Shown here piece after piece: positions 44,536 through 52,630 of a stretch of DNA of 64,000 bases (within the stretch, counting starts at the first letter, position 1; each line of letters starts with the position of its first letter). Origin of the DNA: Muribaculaceae bacterium. Lineage in GTDB: Bacteria > Bacteroidota > Bacteroidia > Bacteroidales > Muribaculaceae. The position numbers and the translations under genes are program-made. The notes under the pieces are model-generated. The model ran no database searches. It was given only the letters and a program-made list of their open reading frames with translations, and had not been told where the DNA came from. Location: contig JAFYYI010000050.1 of NCBI GenBank assembly GCA_017557665.1, positions 79,254-143,253 on the forward strand, in the 5' to 3' direction.

Positions 44536-45396
44536 ATGGATATGAAAAACAGTATCAATTATATGAAGACGGCGGTGATGGCCTTTCTCGCCTGTGCCGC
44601 CCTGTTTCCCCTGAGTGTATCGTCGCAGACGCTGCGCGGCGACTTCAACATGGACGGCGAGGTGAACATCAGCGACGCGATTTCGATGGCCAACTGCCTG
44701 CTGAACGACAGCCCCGGTGAACTGACCCCTGACGACCGCGACACGCTCATGCTTAACGGCGTCCCCGTGGTGATGGTGCGCGTCAAAGCGGGCACCTATA
44801 CAATACGCTACGGTGACGTGCGGACCGTGGAGCGGGACTTCTGGATCGGGCAGACCGAGGTGACCTACGGCCTGTGGTGGACCGTGATGGGCCGTGAGGA
44901 AGTGCCGACGAATGAGATCTACCGCAACCATGCCGTTCAAGGCCTGGGCTGGAACCAGTGCCAGGTGTTCATCGACTCTCTCAACAGGATGACCGGTATG
45001 AACTTCCGCGCCCCGACTGTTACCGAATGGATGTTCGCCGCCACGGGCGGCAGGCTGTCTCGAGGCTATGACTACAGCGGCAGCAACGACATCAACGAGG
45101 TGGCGTGGTACAAGGAGAACTATCGCGAGAACCTGAATTCCTTCGGTCTATTGGATATCCGGGTGGCTACCAAGGCCCCTAACGAGCTGGGGCTGTACGA
45201 CATGAGTGGCAACGTTTCTGAGTTTTGTTGGGAGCCCGGTTCAAGCACCTCAGTATGCCTATACGGAGGCAACATGGGCAGTACTGCGGATCTATGCAGG
45301 CCCCACAGCCACAAGACAGTGGATGCCTCGGACGACATACCCTTCCAACATAAGCAGTACGCCGGACTGCGTCTGGTCCTGCCCGTAGAGGAATGA
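44536..45396 (+). CDS. Secreted protein with single dockerin repeat and SUMF1/FGE-fold domain (type B, copy 2)
   Basis: This 286-residue protein has a signal peptide (about 1-31, ending LSVSSQ), one dockerin repeat (GDFNMDGEVNISDAISMANC) and a SUMF1-like domain with FWIGQTEVTYGLWW, FRAPTVTEWMFAATGG, LGLYDMSGNVSEF and GLRLVLP. As in B1, the RGGSW and paired Cys features of active FGE are missing (CLYGGNMGS occurs instead). The two B proteins differ most in the last 60 residues. Start may be Met1 or Met3. Confidence 0.87.
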   Translation: MDMKNSINYMKTAVMAFLACAALFPLSVSSQTLRGDFNMDGEVNISDAISMANCLLNDSPGELTPDDRDTLMLNGVPVVMVRVKAGTYTIRYGDVRTVERDFWIGQTEVTYGLWWTVMGREEVPTNEIYRNHAVQGLGWNQCQVFIDSLNRMTGMNFRAPTVTEWMFAATGGRLSRGYDYSGSNDINEVAWYKENYRENLNSFGLLDIRVATKAPNELGLYDMSGNVSEFCWEPGSSTSVCLYGGNMGSTADLCRPHSHKTVDASDDIPFQHKQYAGLRLVLPVEE

Positions 45397-45436
45397 ACCT
45401 TGACAAATGAAAGACAACGACAAAACGACAAAGATC

Positions 45437-46204
45437 ATGAAGCATAACATCATCCGCATGGCGGTGCTGTTGACCGCCCTGCTCGCAGTGACCGCCTCTC
45501 AGGCTGACAACTACTTCACCCTGGGTGTCAACGACACGCTGCGCATCAGCCGTGACAACCTCGGAGGCAATTGTTACACATCGGCACGCGCTCATTTTGA
45601 GGGCCGTCTGAACATCTGGTTCCTCAATCTGTACCTTCCTGAAGGCATCACTGTCATGGCCTTCGAGGAGGGGGCCGACATGACTGTCAGTTATGTCGAT
45701 AGAGGCGGTAACCTCTCAACCTATAGTGCGCGGCTGTTATATAGTGATGTGGAAGGCGGCTACGGCGTCTCCACATTCATTGATGCTACCGGATACTGGG
45801 ACTACAATTTTGACAATGTGCTGGAACCCTACGGCACCTTGAAATGGGAATCGGGCGATTATGCCGACATGGTGCGCCTGACCTTGGCCATAGACAACAG
45901 TTTCAAGGGTGGCACCGCTACCCTTAGCGGTAGTCTGACAGCAGACTTCGACACACGTGGGGGCACCATCAATTCCCCAGGCAGACACGTTCCGTTTAGC
46001 AGGACCGTCACTGTGGTCGTTGACAGCGCCCCGGGCGACGTGAACTGCGACGGCGAGGTTAACATTACCGATGCCATCGATTTGATCAATTACCTGCTCA
46101 ACGACGAGGGCGACATCAGCCTCGACGCTGCCGACATGAACAATGACGGCGAGGTCAACATCACCGACGCCATCGACCTGATCAACTACATCCTGAACAA
46201 CTGA
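45437..46204 (+). CDS. Secreted protein with cohesin-like domain and C-terminal dockerin (type A, copy 3)
   Basis: This 255-residue protein is closest to the A protein at 42026: NYFTLGVNDTLRISRDNLGG, LNIWFLNLYLPEGI, GYWDYNFDNVLEPYG and GGTATLSGSL are nearly shared. The dockerin repeats are GDVNCDGEVNITDAIDLINY and DMNNDGEVNITDAIDLINYI, almost identical to each other. I start at MKHNIIRMAV; an ATG ten codons upstream (45407), 10 bases after B2, is an equally good alternative. It is the last gene of the operon. Confidence 0.87.
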   Translation: MKHNIIRMAVLLTALLAVTASQADNYFTLGVNDTLRISRDNLGGNCYTSARAHFEGRLNIWFLNLYLPEGITVMAFEEGADMTVSYVDRGGNLSTYSARLLYSDVEGGYGVSTFIDATGYWDYNFDNVLEPYGTLKWESGDYADMVRLTLAIDNSFKGGTATLSGSLTADFDTRGGTINSPGRHVPFSRTVTVVVDSAPGDVNCDGEVNITDAIDLINYLLNDEGDISLDAADMNNDGEVNITDAIDLINYILNN

Positions 46205-46604
46205 CATCTCTGATTATTCCGAACTTGGTCCCACGTCCAAGGCGCAAAGCCGCGAAGGTTTTTTAACCACCAGGCCGTTGGGCCTCGCCTTGGCGTGGCC
46301 GCTTTCCTCACGAAAAGGTTTATACTTGGCATCCGCATCCAGTTTTTCACATATAATTATCGTGAATAATCCATGAATTAATGATCAATTTACGGTAATT
46401 ATACGTTAGAAATCACTTGAATGCGGATGCCCCTAATGCCTAAAGCCTAACACCTAAAACCTAATTTGTCCTTTTTGTCCTTCTTGTCTTCAAAACCATG
46501 CATGCGGATGCCAAATAAAGACCTTAGCGTCTTAGCGCCTTTGCGTGGAGCAATGCGCGCGAATGCCCTAAACCCTAAACTCTAAACTGCGAGCATAGCG
46601 AGCA
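46205..46604. repeat. Repeat-rich region between convergent operons
   Basis: There is no gene. It contains three GCGGATGCC words (46327-46336 inverted, 46423-46432, 46504-46513), two heptad tracts (46433-46464, 46567-46587) and gene-free words such as GGCGCAAAGCCGCGAAGG and CTTAGCGCCTTTGCG. It is a dense mix of dispersed intergenic repeats and no clear terminator stands out. Confidence 0.6.
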
Positions 46605-47960
46605 TCAGTAACTCACTTCTATCAGGCGGGTGTCCTCGTTGTTGAGGGTGGTGTAGCCGTCGGCGATGGTAAGCGTGCCGTCCACGTCGATGGCGCGGCC
46701 ATTGGGGGCGCAGCTGTAGAAATAGCCGCCCTGGATGGTGCAGTCGGTGTCACATTTCACACCCTTGGGCGCCACGTTCTGCTGCTTGCCAGTCATCACA
46801 ATGTTCAGTTCACCGCCAGAGAACAGCAGCGGCTGAGCCACATTGATGCCCTTGGCGTCGTCGCCGGTGCACTTGATGTTGAGTGTGCCGCCGGTCATGG
46901 TCATGTTATAGTCGGCTTTCACACCTGCCGCACCCGTCGAGGTCTCGTTGCCCAGCGAATCGACTTCGGGTCGCGAGGTGCCGCTGTGGATAATCGTCGT
47001 GCGGCCACCGGTGATATACACGAGGCTGTCGCTGTTGATGCCCTTGGAGCCGTCGGCGGCCATTTCCATATTGATGACGCCACCCTTGATGTGGACATAG
47101 TCCTTGCCCTTGATGCCGTGGCCGCTGGTGCTGTTCAGGTAGACTTTGCAGCCCGGACGCACAAAGATGTAGTCATCGCTGGCGATGCAGTGCTTGCCCA
47201 CGCTATAGACGTTGAGTTCACCCTTGCCGCTGACGAGGATCTGACCCTCGCTAAACAGGGCTGCCTTTTGGTCCTCATCCTCCACCATGGCATATTGCTC
47301 GCCGTCGCGCAGGGTGTTGACCGTGCCCTGGTTGAGTACGACGTACAGCGACTTGCCGCACTGGTTGTTGATGGCTGCGCCGGTGGGGTTGGTGATGTCA
47401 GTACCATTGAGCTGGAGCTGGAATTTCCTTTCTCCGTAGAACTTGAGCGACCCGTTGGGCGTCGTGCCCGTCACGATGTAGCGCACGCGCTTGGCTGCAC
47501 TAGTGATGGTCACATGAGCGCCGTTGATGCCCACTATGACTGAACTGGGGTTACCCGTCACCGTTGCCGTCTCGCCATCGAAGGTGATGCGCACCGTGGT
47601 GGCCCAAACGGTGTTCTCCACATAGTCGCCGTAGTCGATAGCGTCCTCATCGTCGGGGATGGTCTCGGACGGCTCGGTCAGGGCCGAAAAGTCCAATTCA
47701 ATTTCCTTTGGGGTAGGGGGCTCGTCTTCACCACCACCGCTCAATATAATGTCGATCAACGCATTGACATCGGCGAGGTTCACCTCGCCGTCATGGTTCA
47801 CGTCGCCGTTGTTGCCTACGGGTGTAGTTAGGATGTAATCAATCAGGACATTGACGTCGCTGATGTTCACTTCGCCGTCATCGTTGACGTCGCCTGTCCT
47901 CGCCGAGGCTGCCAAGGCGAGCGAGAGAGTCAGTATCGCGAGAGTAAAGATTCTCTTCAT
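46605..47960 (-). CDS. Secreted Cthe_2159-like carbohydrate-binding beta-helix protein with N-terminal dockerin
   Basis: This 451-residue protein has a signal peptide (about 1-20), a two-repeat dockerin (GDVNDDGEVNISDVNVLIDY, GDVNHDGEVNLADVNALIDI), a linker (GGGEDEPPTP) and a long beta-helix region with repeated turns such as GINGAHVTITSAAKRV, LNGTDITNPTGAAINNQ, AALFSEGQILVSGKGEL, HGIKGKDYVHIKGG and GGYFYSCAPNGRAID. The region fits the Cthe_2159 (DUF4353) family, whose founding member binds polygalacturonate. It is last in a five-gene minus-strand operon and a paralogue of the lipoprotein just upstream. Confidence 0.9.
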   Translation of the reverse strand: MKRIFTLAILTLSLALAASARTGDVNDDGEVNISDVNVLIDYILTTPVGNNGDVNHDGEVNLADVNALIDIILSGGGEDEPPTPKEIELDFSALTEPSETIPDDEDAIDYGDYVENTVWATTVRITFDGETATVTGNPSSVIVGINGAHVTITSAAKRVRYIVTGTTPNGSLKFYGERKFQLQLNGTDITNPTGAAINNQCGKSLYVVLNQGTVNTLRDGEQYAMVEDEDQKAALFSEGQILVSGKGELNVYSVGKHCIASDDYIFVRPGCKVYLNSTSGHGIKGKDYVHIKGGVINMEMAADGSKGINSDSLVYITGGRTTIIHSGTSRPEVDSLGNETSTGAAGVKADYNMTMTGGTLNIKCTGDDAKGINVAQPLLFSGGELNIVMTGKQQNVAPKGVKCDTDCTIQGGYFYSCAPNGRAIDVDGTLTIADGYTTLNNEDTRLIEVSY

Positions 47961-47985
47961 AGCTTTTGGTTGTGTATTTTATTGA

Positions 47986-49200
47986 TTAATAGGCAATAGT
48001 GATTACCTTCGGTTGCTTGTCCCAGGTCTTGTAGCCTGATGCGATATTGGTAGTTCCCGACACATCCAGCGGGTCGCTGCGACGGCTGTAAGTGTAAAAA
48101 TAGCCGCCCGAGATGCTGAAGTTGCCGTCGATTTTCACACCCTTGGGCTTCTTGACATCCTTGGTGCCCAAGGCAACAGCCATGAAGGTGCCGCCACCGA
48201 TGGTCACGTGCTGCTTGGCGTTCAGCCCCTTGCCGCCGTCGCCGGTGGCCTTAAGCTTGATGATTCCGGAATTGACCGTCAGCATCGTGTCACAATACAG
48301 GGCTGCGCATGACGTGGTATCGCTCAAGTCATCTTCAGCGTCAATCCTGGTGTTGCCGTTGCTGATGGCGATAAGTCGGCCGCCGTTCAGCGTCATCGGT
48401 CCGCTGCTGCGCACACCCTTGGCGCCCACGCCCGAGGTTTCCACGTTGATGGCGCCGCCATCAACGATGATGCCGTCTTTGGCACGTAAGCCGTCGAGCG
48501 CACTGCTGTTGATATGGATTTTCACTCCTGGGCGAATTCGGATATAATCGTCGCTGCGGATGCCGCCGCGGCCCACGGCAGTGACGTCAAGACGTCCCTT
48601 GCCGCTGAAGATGATCTGCCCCTCGCTGAAGAGGGCCGCCTTCTGGTCCTCTTCGTCGACCATGACGTAGTCAGTGCCGTCCTGCAGCTGGTTGGTGGTG
48701 CCGTCGGCCAGCACAACATACATCGACTTGCCGCCCTGGTTGTTGATGGCGGCACCCGTGGAATTGGTGATGTTGACTCCGTTGAGCAACAGCTGGATGC
48801 GCTTGTCGCCGTAGAACTTGAGTGAGCCATTGGAAGTCTGTCCGCTGACGACGAATTTCACGGGGCCGGAGATGTTCATGATGATGACGTGGGCGCCATT
48901 GGCTTGCACGACCACACCAGGAACAGTGCCGTTCACCGTTACCTTCTCACCACCGAAGGTGATTGAAATCACCTTGTCCCACTCGGTGTTCTCCACATAG
49001 TCGTTATAGGTCGAGTCATTCTCATCGGTGACAGGGACATCGGGCATCTCGCTGAATTCAGAGAAATCCAGCTCAATGGCTTCGGGCTGCACCTGATATT
49101 GGGCGACGATGTCATCCAAATCGGTATCATCCTTCACACAAGATGTCGTGACCAGCACCAGAGCTGTCAACAATAGGCTATATCGTAGAAGTGTCTTCAT
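47986..49200 (-). CDS. Cthe_2159-like carbohydrate-binding beta-helix lipoprotein
   Basis: This 404-residue protein has a lipobox (LVTTSCVKDD), so it should be anchored in the outer membrane. The beta-helix region matches that of the neighbour at 46605 (LDFSEFSEMPD, VVQANGAHVIIM, LNGVNITNSTGAAINNQGG, AALFSEGQIIFSGKGRL, GGYFYTYSRRSDPLDVSG) but there is no dockerin. The pair looks like a duplication with one copy membrane-anchored and one carrying a docking module. The neighbour begins 25 bases downstream. Confidence 0.9.
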   Translation of the reverse strand: MKTLLRYSLLLTALVLVTTSCVKDDTDLDDIVAQYQVQPEAIELDFSEFSEMPDVPVTDENDSTYNDYVENTEWDKVISITFGGEKVTVNGTVPGVVVQANGAHVIIMNISGPVKFVVSGQTSNGSLKFYGDKRIQLLLNGVNITNSTGAAINNQGGKSMYVVLADGTTNQLQDGTDYVMVDEEDQKAALFSEGQIIFSGKGRLDVTAVGRGGIRSDDYIRIRPGVKIHINSSALDGLRAKDGIIVDGGAINVETSGVGAKGVRSSGPMTLNGGRLIAISNGNTRIDAEDDLSDTTSCAALYCDTMLTVNSGIIKLKATGDGGKGLNAKQHVTIGGGTFMAVALGTKDVKKPKGVKIDGNFSISGGYFYTYSRRSDPLDVSGTTNIASGYKTWDKQPKVITIAY

Positions 49201-49205
49201 ATCTG

Positions 49206-49961
49206 TCAGAATTTATAGGTGTAACCCATGCCCAGCATGTGGATGTTAGGCTCGTCGCTGCTGCCGCTCACCTGGCAACGGTAATAGAGCTGGAAGTTGT
49301 GCTTCTTCTGTATGCTGTGGTTCACACCGACGATGAAGCGCGTCTTTTCAAGGTCACGCGTCGTGTGGAATTCGACGCTGGCAAACGGGTCAAACTTGCA
49401 CTTGGGGATGTCCCACTCCGCCTGCAGGCGGCTGCGCAGCACATTCTTGCCCTTTCCCTTCACCTCATGGTCTTCCCACTCGCCCTCGTCAAAGTCGAAG
49501 TTGTCGATCATCTTGGATGGGCGATAGGTGTACTGCCAGCGCTCGCGCAGGCTCAGTTCCACACGCTGCACTTTGTAACTGCCCGTCAGTGACACGTTGA
49601 AGCGATGTCGTGGGGCCCAATAGCTGGGTCGCCAGTTGTTGTAACTGACACCGTCGTCCTGATAGGTGATTTTCTCGCGGTTGTTGTCGATGAGCAGCAT
49701 GTAGCCCACACTGGCCTTGAGCCAAGGCAGCAGTTTGTAGCTCACGTCGCCACCGAGGCTCACGCGGTCGGCGGTGCGGAAGTTGTTGCGTGAGCGGAAT
49801 TCCAATTCAACTCCTGCACTCAACTTCTTGTTAAACTTGTGTGATGCCTCGATTGAGGCAACCAACCCGGCATCGTCGGCATGCGACAATGTCGGGAAGA
49901 TAGCTGAGCACAATAGCAGCAATAAACTGGCTATCAGTTGTTTTCTTTTACCTCTTGCCAT
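49206..49961 (-). CDS. DUF2490 outer-membrane beta-barrel protein
   Basis: This 251-residue protein has a signal peptide ending TLSHA and alternating amphipathic strands (SAGVELEFRSRNNF, HRFNVSLTGSYKVQRVELSLRERWQY, NFQLYYRCQVSG) and ends in GMGYTYKF with a C-terminal Phe, as expected for an assembled barrel. This fits DUF2490. The gene overlaps the end of the DUF4956 gene by 28 bases, so the two are translationally linked. It may be the outer-membrane exit or anchor of this operon's pathway (inference). Confidence 0.9.
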   Translation of the reverse strand: MARGKRKQLIASLLLLLCSAIFPTLSHADDAGLVASIEASHKFNKKLSAGVELEFRSRNNFRTADRVSLGGDVSYKLLPWLKASVGYMLLIDNNREKITYQDDGVSYNNWRPSYWAPRHRFNVSLTGSYKVQRVELSLRERWQYTYRPSKMIDNFDFDEGEWEDHEVKGKGKNVLRSRLQAEWDIPKCKFDPFASVEFHTTRDLEKTRFIVGVNHSIQKKHNFQLYYRCQVSGSSDEPNIHMLGMGYTYKF

Positions 49962-50674
49962 TCGTACTTGGGAATTTTCAGGGTGTCGTTGATGTGGCTG
50001 CCACCGCCACCGTCATTCTCGTATTCAATCTTGATGACCGCGGTGTCCTTGAGGAAATCTACCGAGCCGATGGTCACCTTGTAGATGTTAAGACCCGTGC
50101 GCTTGCGCAGGTCTTCGAGCAACTCCTCGCGGCGCTCGGGCGTGATGAGTTCGATGCGGTCATACAGTATCAGCTTGCTGGCCAGGTTGCGTTTCAGCAC
50201 GCAGGCTTCAAAGAACCAGATCAGCAGGGCTATCGCGATGTTGGGCAGCAGCAGTTCGACAAAGCTCAACGAGTCGGCCAGCGCGTTGATGACCGAGAGG
50301 CTGATGACACCGAACATATAGGACATCTCGCGCACGGGTATTGTCTCGGTGCGGTATCGTAGCACGCCGAAGATGGCGAACAGTCCCAGCGCGAAGCCGA
50401 TTTTCACCTTCACGCTGCCCAGCAGGTAAATCAGGAAAAAGATGCTTACACTCAGCAGCACGAGTGTGAAGAAATAGTCGCGGCGATGTGTTTTGCGGTA
50501 GTACAGGAAATAGACGATAAAAAACAGTACCAGCAGAAAGAAGCCGAAGCGGATCAACATCTCGGTGACCCCCGCAGCGTCATACCACCTGAAAACCTTG
50601 GCTGCATGGTAGGCAGTCTCATGAGCGGTATCGGTGCCGTTTTCCAGAGCTGATAAATCTTGTAGTAGTATCAT
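49934..50674 (-). CDS. DUF4956 integral membrane protein
   Basis: This 246-residue protein has three to four membrane segments (FGFFLLVLFFIVYFLYY, FFTLVLLSVSIFFLIYLL, FALGLFAIFGVLRY, LLLPNIAIALLIWFF) with the conserved FGVLRYRTETIPVREMSYMF block of DUF4956, then a soluble C-terminal ferredoxin-like part (TGLNIYKVTIGSVDFLKDTAVIKI). DUF4956 genes very often accompany VTC-domain genes, as here. Function unknown. Confidence 0.92.
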   Translation of the reverse strand: MILLQDLSALENGTDTAHETAYHAAKVFRWYDAAGVTEMLIRFGFFLLVLFFIVYFLYYRKTHRRDYFFTLVLLSVSIFFLIYLLGSVKVKIGFALGLFAIFGVLRYRTETIPVREMSYMFGVISLSVINALADSLSFVELLLPNIAIALLIWFFEACVLKRNLASKLILYDRIELITPERREELLEDLRKRTGLNIYKVTIGSVDFLKDTAVIKIEYENDGGGGSHINDTLKIPKYEWQEVKENN

Positions 50675-50704
50675 ATTCTTTGTGATGTGTAGTTAATGTC
50701 TCAA

Positions 50705-51496
50705 TTATTGCGCCCGTGAGAGCAGACGCTCTATCAATCGGAGCCGCTCCTTGAAGTTGTTGCGCTTCAATGCCGGATTGGTCAATGCCGAGCCCATGCA
50801 GTACTTGCTGAAGCCGCATGGCTTGATGCGCAGGTCGCGAAGCATCCCCAAGATGGGCGACGGCTGCAGGCCGTCACGCTTGAGCTCGATGATGACCAGG
50901 CCCGTCAAGTCGGCGTCGTTACCCGTCTTCAGGTTGTGGAAGCACAGGTCGGTGTCGATGGTCAGGCGCTCGGTCTTGGCCTTGTTGACCAACGTGATGC
51001 GATGGAAATGATTCTCCATGTGTTCACTCAGGATGGTCGGGTCATAGCGCAAGTGCTTACGCAAGAACTCATCATACTGCTTGTACTGGTCGTCTTGACG
51101 CAGGAAACGGATGCCGTGGTCAGGGTGTTTAGGGTCAAAGTCCACCATGTCGACACGTTTTTTCTTGGTGCGGCCATGGTTGTTCTTGGTCTTCACCTCC
51201 AAGTAGTTGAGACCCGAGTCCACATAGGAACGGATGCGTAGCTTCTGGCGACCGGCATGCCCGTTCTGGTGAACGATGTACATGTTGTTGTCGGGCGTGT
51301 CAAAGTAGGCCGTGTAGTATTCGGCGACGCGCCTGCCGTCAATCTCCTGAATGCGATAGTCTTGTGTTGCGAGCATCAACAGCAATTTGAGCCGGTCAAC
51401 CGTCGTGACAAACTTGGTGTCGGTGCGGTTCATCAGCTTGATGCCACTCATCTCGTCGAGGGAGATGGGTTGGAAAGATGTGATGATACTCTTCAT
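50705..51496 (-). CDS. VTC-domain protein (polyphosphate-polymerase-like)
   Basis: This 263-residue soluble protein has the VTC tunnel-fold signature: NRTDTKFVTT near the start, EYYTAYFDTPDN, QKLRIRSYVDSGLNYLEVKTKN, Lys/Arg pairs in GRTKKKRVDM, ERLTIDTDLCF and LVIIELKRD. These supply the basic residues and the metal-binding Glu of the yeast Vtc4 active site. In yeast this domain makes polyphosphate; in bacteria its product is not established. It is the first gene of the minus-strand operon ending at 46605. Confidence 0.92.
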   Translation of the reverse strand: MKSIITSFQPISLDEMSGIKLMNRTDTKFVTTVDRLKLLLMLATQDYRIQEIDGRRVAEYYTAYFDTPDNNMYIVHQNGHAGRQKLRIRSYVDSGLNYLEVKTKNNHGRTKKKRVDMVDFDPKHPDHGIRFLRQDDQYKQYDEFLRKHLRYDPTILSEHMENHFHRITLVNKAKTERLTIDTDLCFHNLKTGNDADLTGLVIIELKRDGLQPSPILGMLRDLRIKPCGFSKYCMGSALTNPALKRNNFKERLRLIERLLSRAQ

Positions 51497-51863
51497 TTAC
51501 AGTCCGCAAAGATATATTAAATAACGTGAATCAGCGCTCTGAATTGTTATTTATTCAATGAAAATCAATGAAATATTACTTTTTCTAAGCCAATTATCCG
51601 TTCTTTTTCACATTCGGCGCTTGATTATTCTCGTTTGATCTGCTTAACAGCACAAACCACCGGCCGCACTTCTCAATCATCAATGAAACCGACCCGATTA
51701 GCCCAGAACATTGTTTTTTATCTTGAGCGCAGCTGCTGTATTGTGTTGGTCTTAGTGGTATGATTTTCAACGACTTTTAGGTACCTCCGCTTTGGGCGTG
51801 CACATATTTTAACAATGTTTTTTGCTTGGATTCATTTCTTTGTTCTACATTTGCCGCCAAGAA
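51497..51863. promoter_or_regulatory. Divergent promoter region of the VTC operon and the DUF4294 gene
   Basis: On the minus strand TATCTTTG (51514-51507) lies 10 bases before the VTC start codon. On the plus strand TTTG (51821-51824), a 21-base spacer and TACATTTG (51846-51853) lie 10 bases before the DUF4294 start codon. I see nothing else in the 367 bases. Confidence 0.65.
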
Positions 51864-52520
51864 ATGAAACGTTTACTCCTCATATTGGCTATTGCCGTGA
51901 CCATGACGGCTTTAACGGGTGTCAAAGCATCCGCTGCTCCTGCAGTGAATGATCCACTCGACAACGTTGAATTGCCCTCGGTGCTCAAGAAGACTTATGC
52001 CGGATACTATCATTTCATCGAAGCCGAGACGGGCGACACCCTGATGATGCTTGTCATCAATCCCGTTATCATCTATCCGCATGAGCGTTTCCGCAATAAG
52101 GACGAGGAGAAATACTATTGGAAGACGGTGCGCGATGTGAAGAAGACGCTCCCCTATGCCAAGCTGATCAGCTCGACATTGCTGGAGACCTATGAGTACA
52201 TCAACACCTACCAGAACGAGAAGCAGAAACAGGCCTATCTCAAACAATTTGAGAAAGACATGTTTAATCAGTACAAGCCGCAGATGAAGAAGTTGACCAA
52301 GAATCAAGGCAAGTTGCTGATTAAACTCATCAACCGGGAGACCAACCAGAGCAGTTACAGCATCCTGAAGGCTTTCCTGGGCACCTTTAGGGCGGGGTTC
52401 TGGCAGACCTTCAGCAAATTTTTCGGCGCAAGCCTCAAGACCGGCTACAATCCTGCCAAGGACAAGCAGGATGCTATGATAGAACGCATCTGTGTGCAAG
52501 TCGAGCAAGGAACCCTGTAG
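51864..52520 (+). CDS. DUF4294 secreted protein
   Basis: This 218-residue protein has a signal peptide (MKRLLLILAIAVTMTALTGV) and a basic, helical DUF4294 body (YYWKTVRDVKKTLPYAKLIS, KLLIKLINRETNQSSYSIL, FSKFFGASLKTGYNP). The family is confined to Bacteroidetes and has no known function. I start at the ATG at 51864, set by the signal peptide and the promoter just upstream. It stands alone and ends in a strong terminator. Confidence 0.9.
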   Translation: MKRLLLILAIAVTMTALTGVKASAAPAVNDPLDNVELPSVLKKTYAGYYHFIEAETGDTLMMLVINPVIIYPHERFRNKDEEKYYWKTVRDVKKTLPYAKLISSTLLETYEYINTYQNEKQKQAYLKQFEKDMFNQYKPQMKKLTKNQGKLLIKLINRETNQSSYSILKAFLGTFRAGFWQTFSKFFGASLKTGYNPAKDKQDAMIERICVQVEQGTL

Positions 52521-52538
52521 CCGTTCAAGGTAAACATA

Positions 52539-52578
52539 ACACAAACAAGGCGTGCCAACCGGCGCGCCTTGTTTGTGT
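52539..52578. terminator. Bidirectional terminator
   Basis: ACACAAACAAGGCG (52539-52552) pairs with CGCCTTGTTTGTGT (52565-52578). It lies between the convergent DUF4294 gene and the type IX-secreted protein. Confidence 0.8.
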
Positions 52579-52630
52579 CTAGAGGGGGACTTCAGCCCCC
52601 TTCTATCTGGTTATGAAGATGGTGTCAGGC

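Noticed and set aside
42845..45396. A diversity-generating retroelement with SUMF1-fold variable proteins
   Set aside because: The B proteins have the kind of fold used as variable protein, but there is no reverse transcriptase, no template repeat and no variable-repeat pattern with A-specific changes in the window.
42845..45396. Formylglycine-generating (sulfatase-activating) enzymes
   Set aside because: The paired active-site cysteines and RGGSW motif are not present and no sulfatase gene is nearby.
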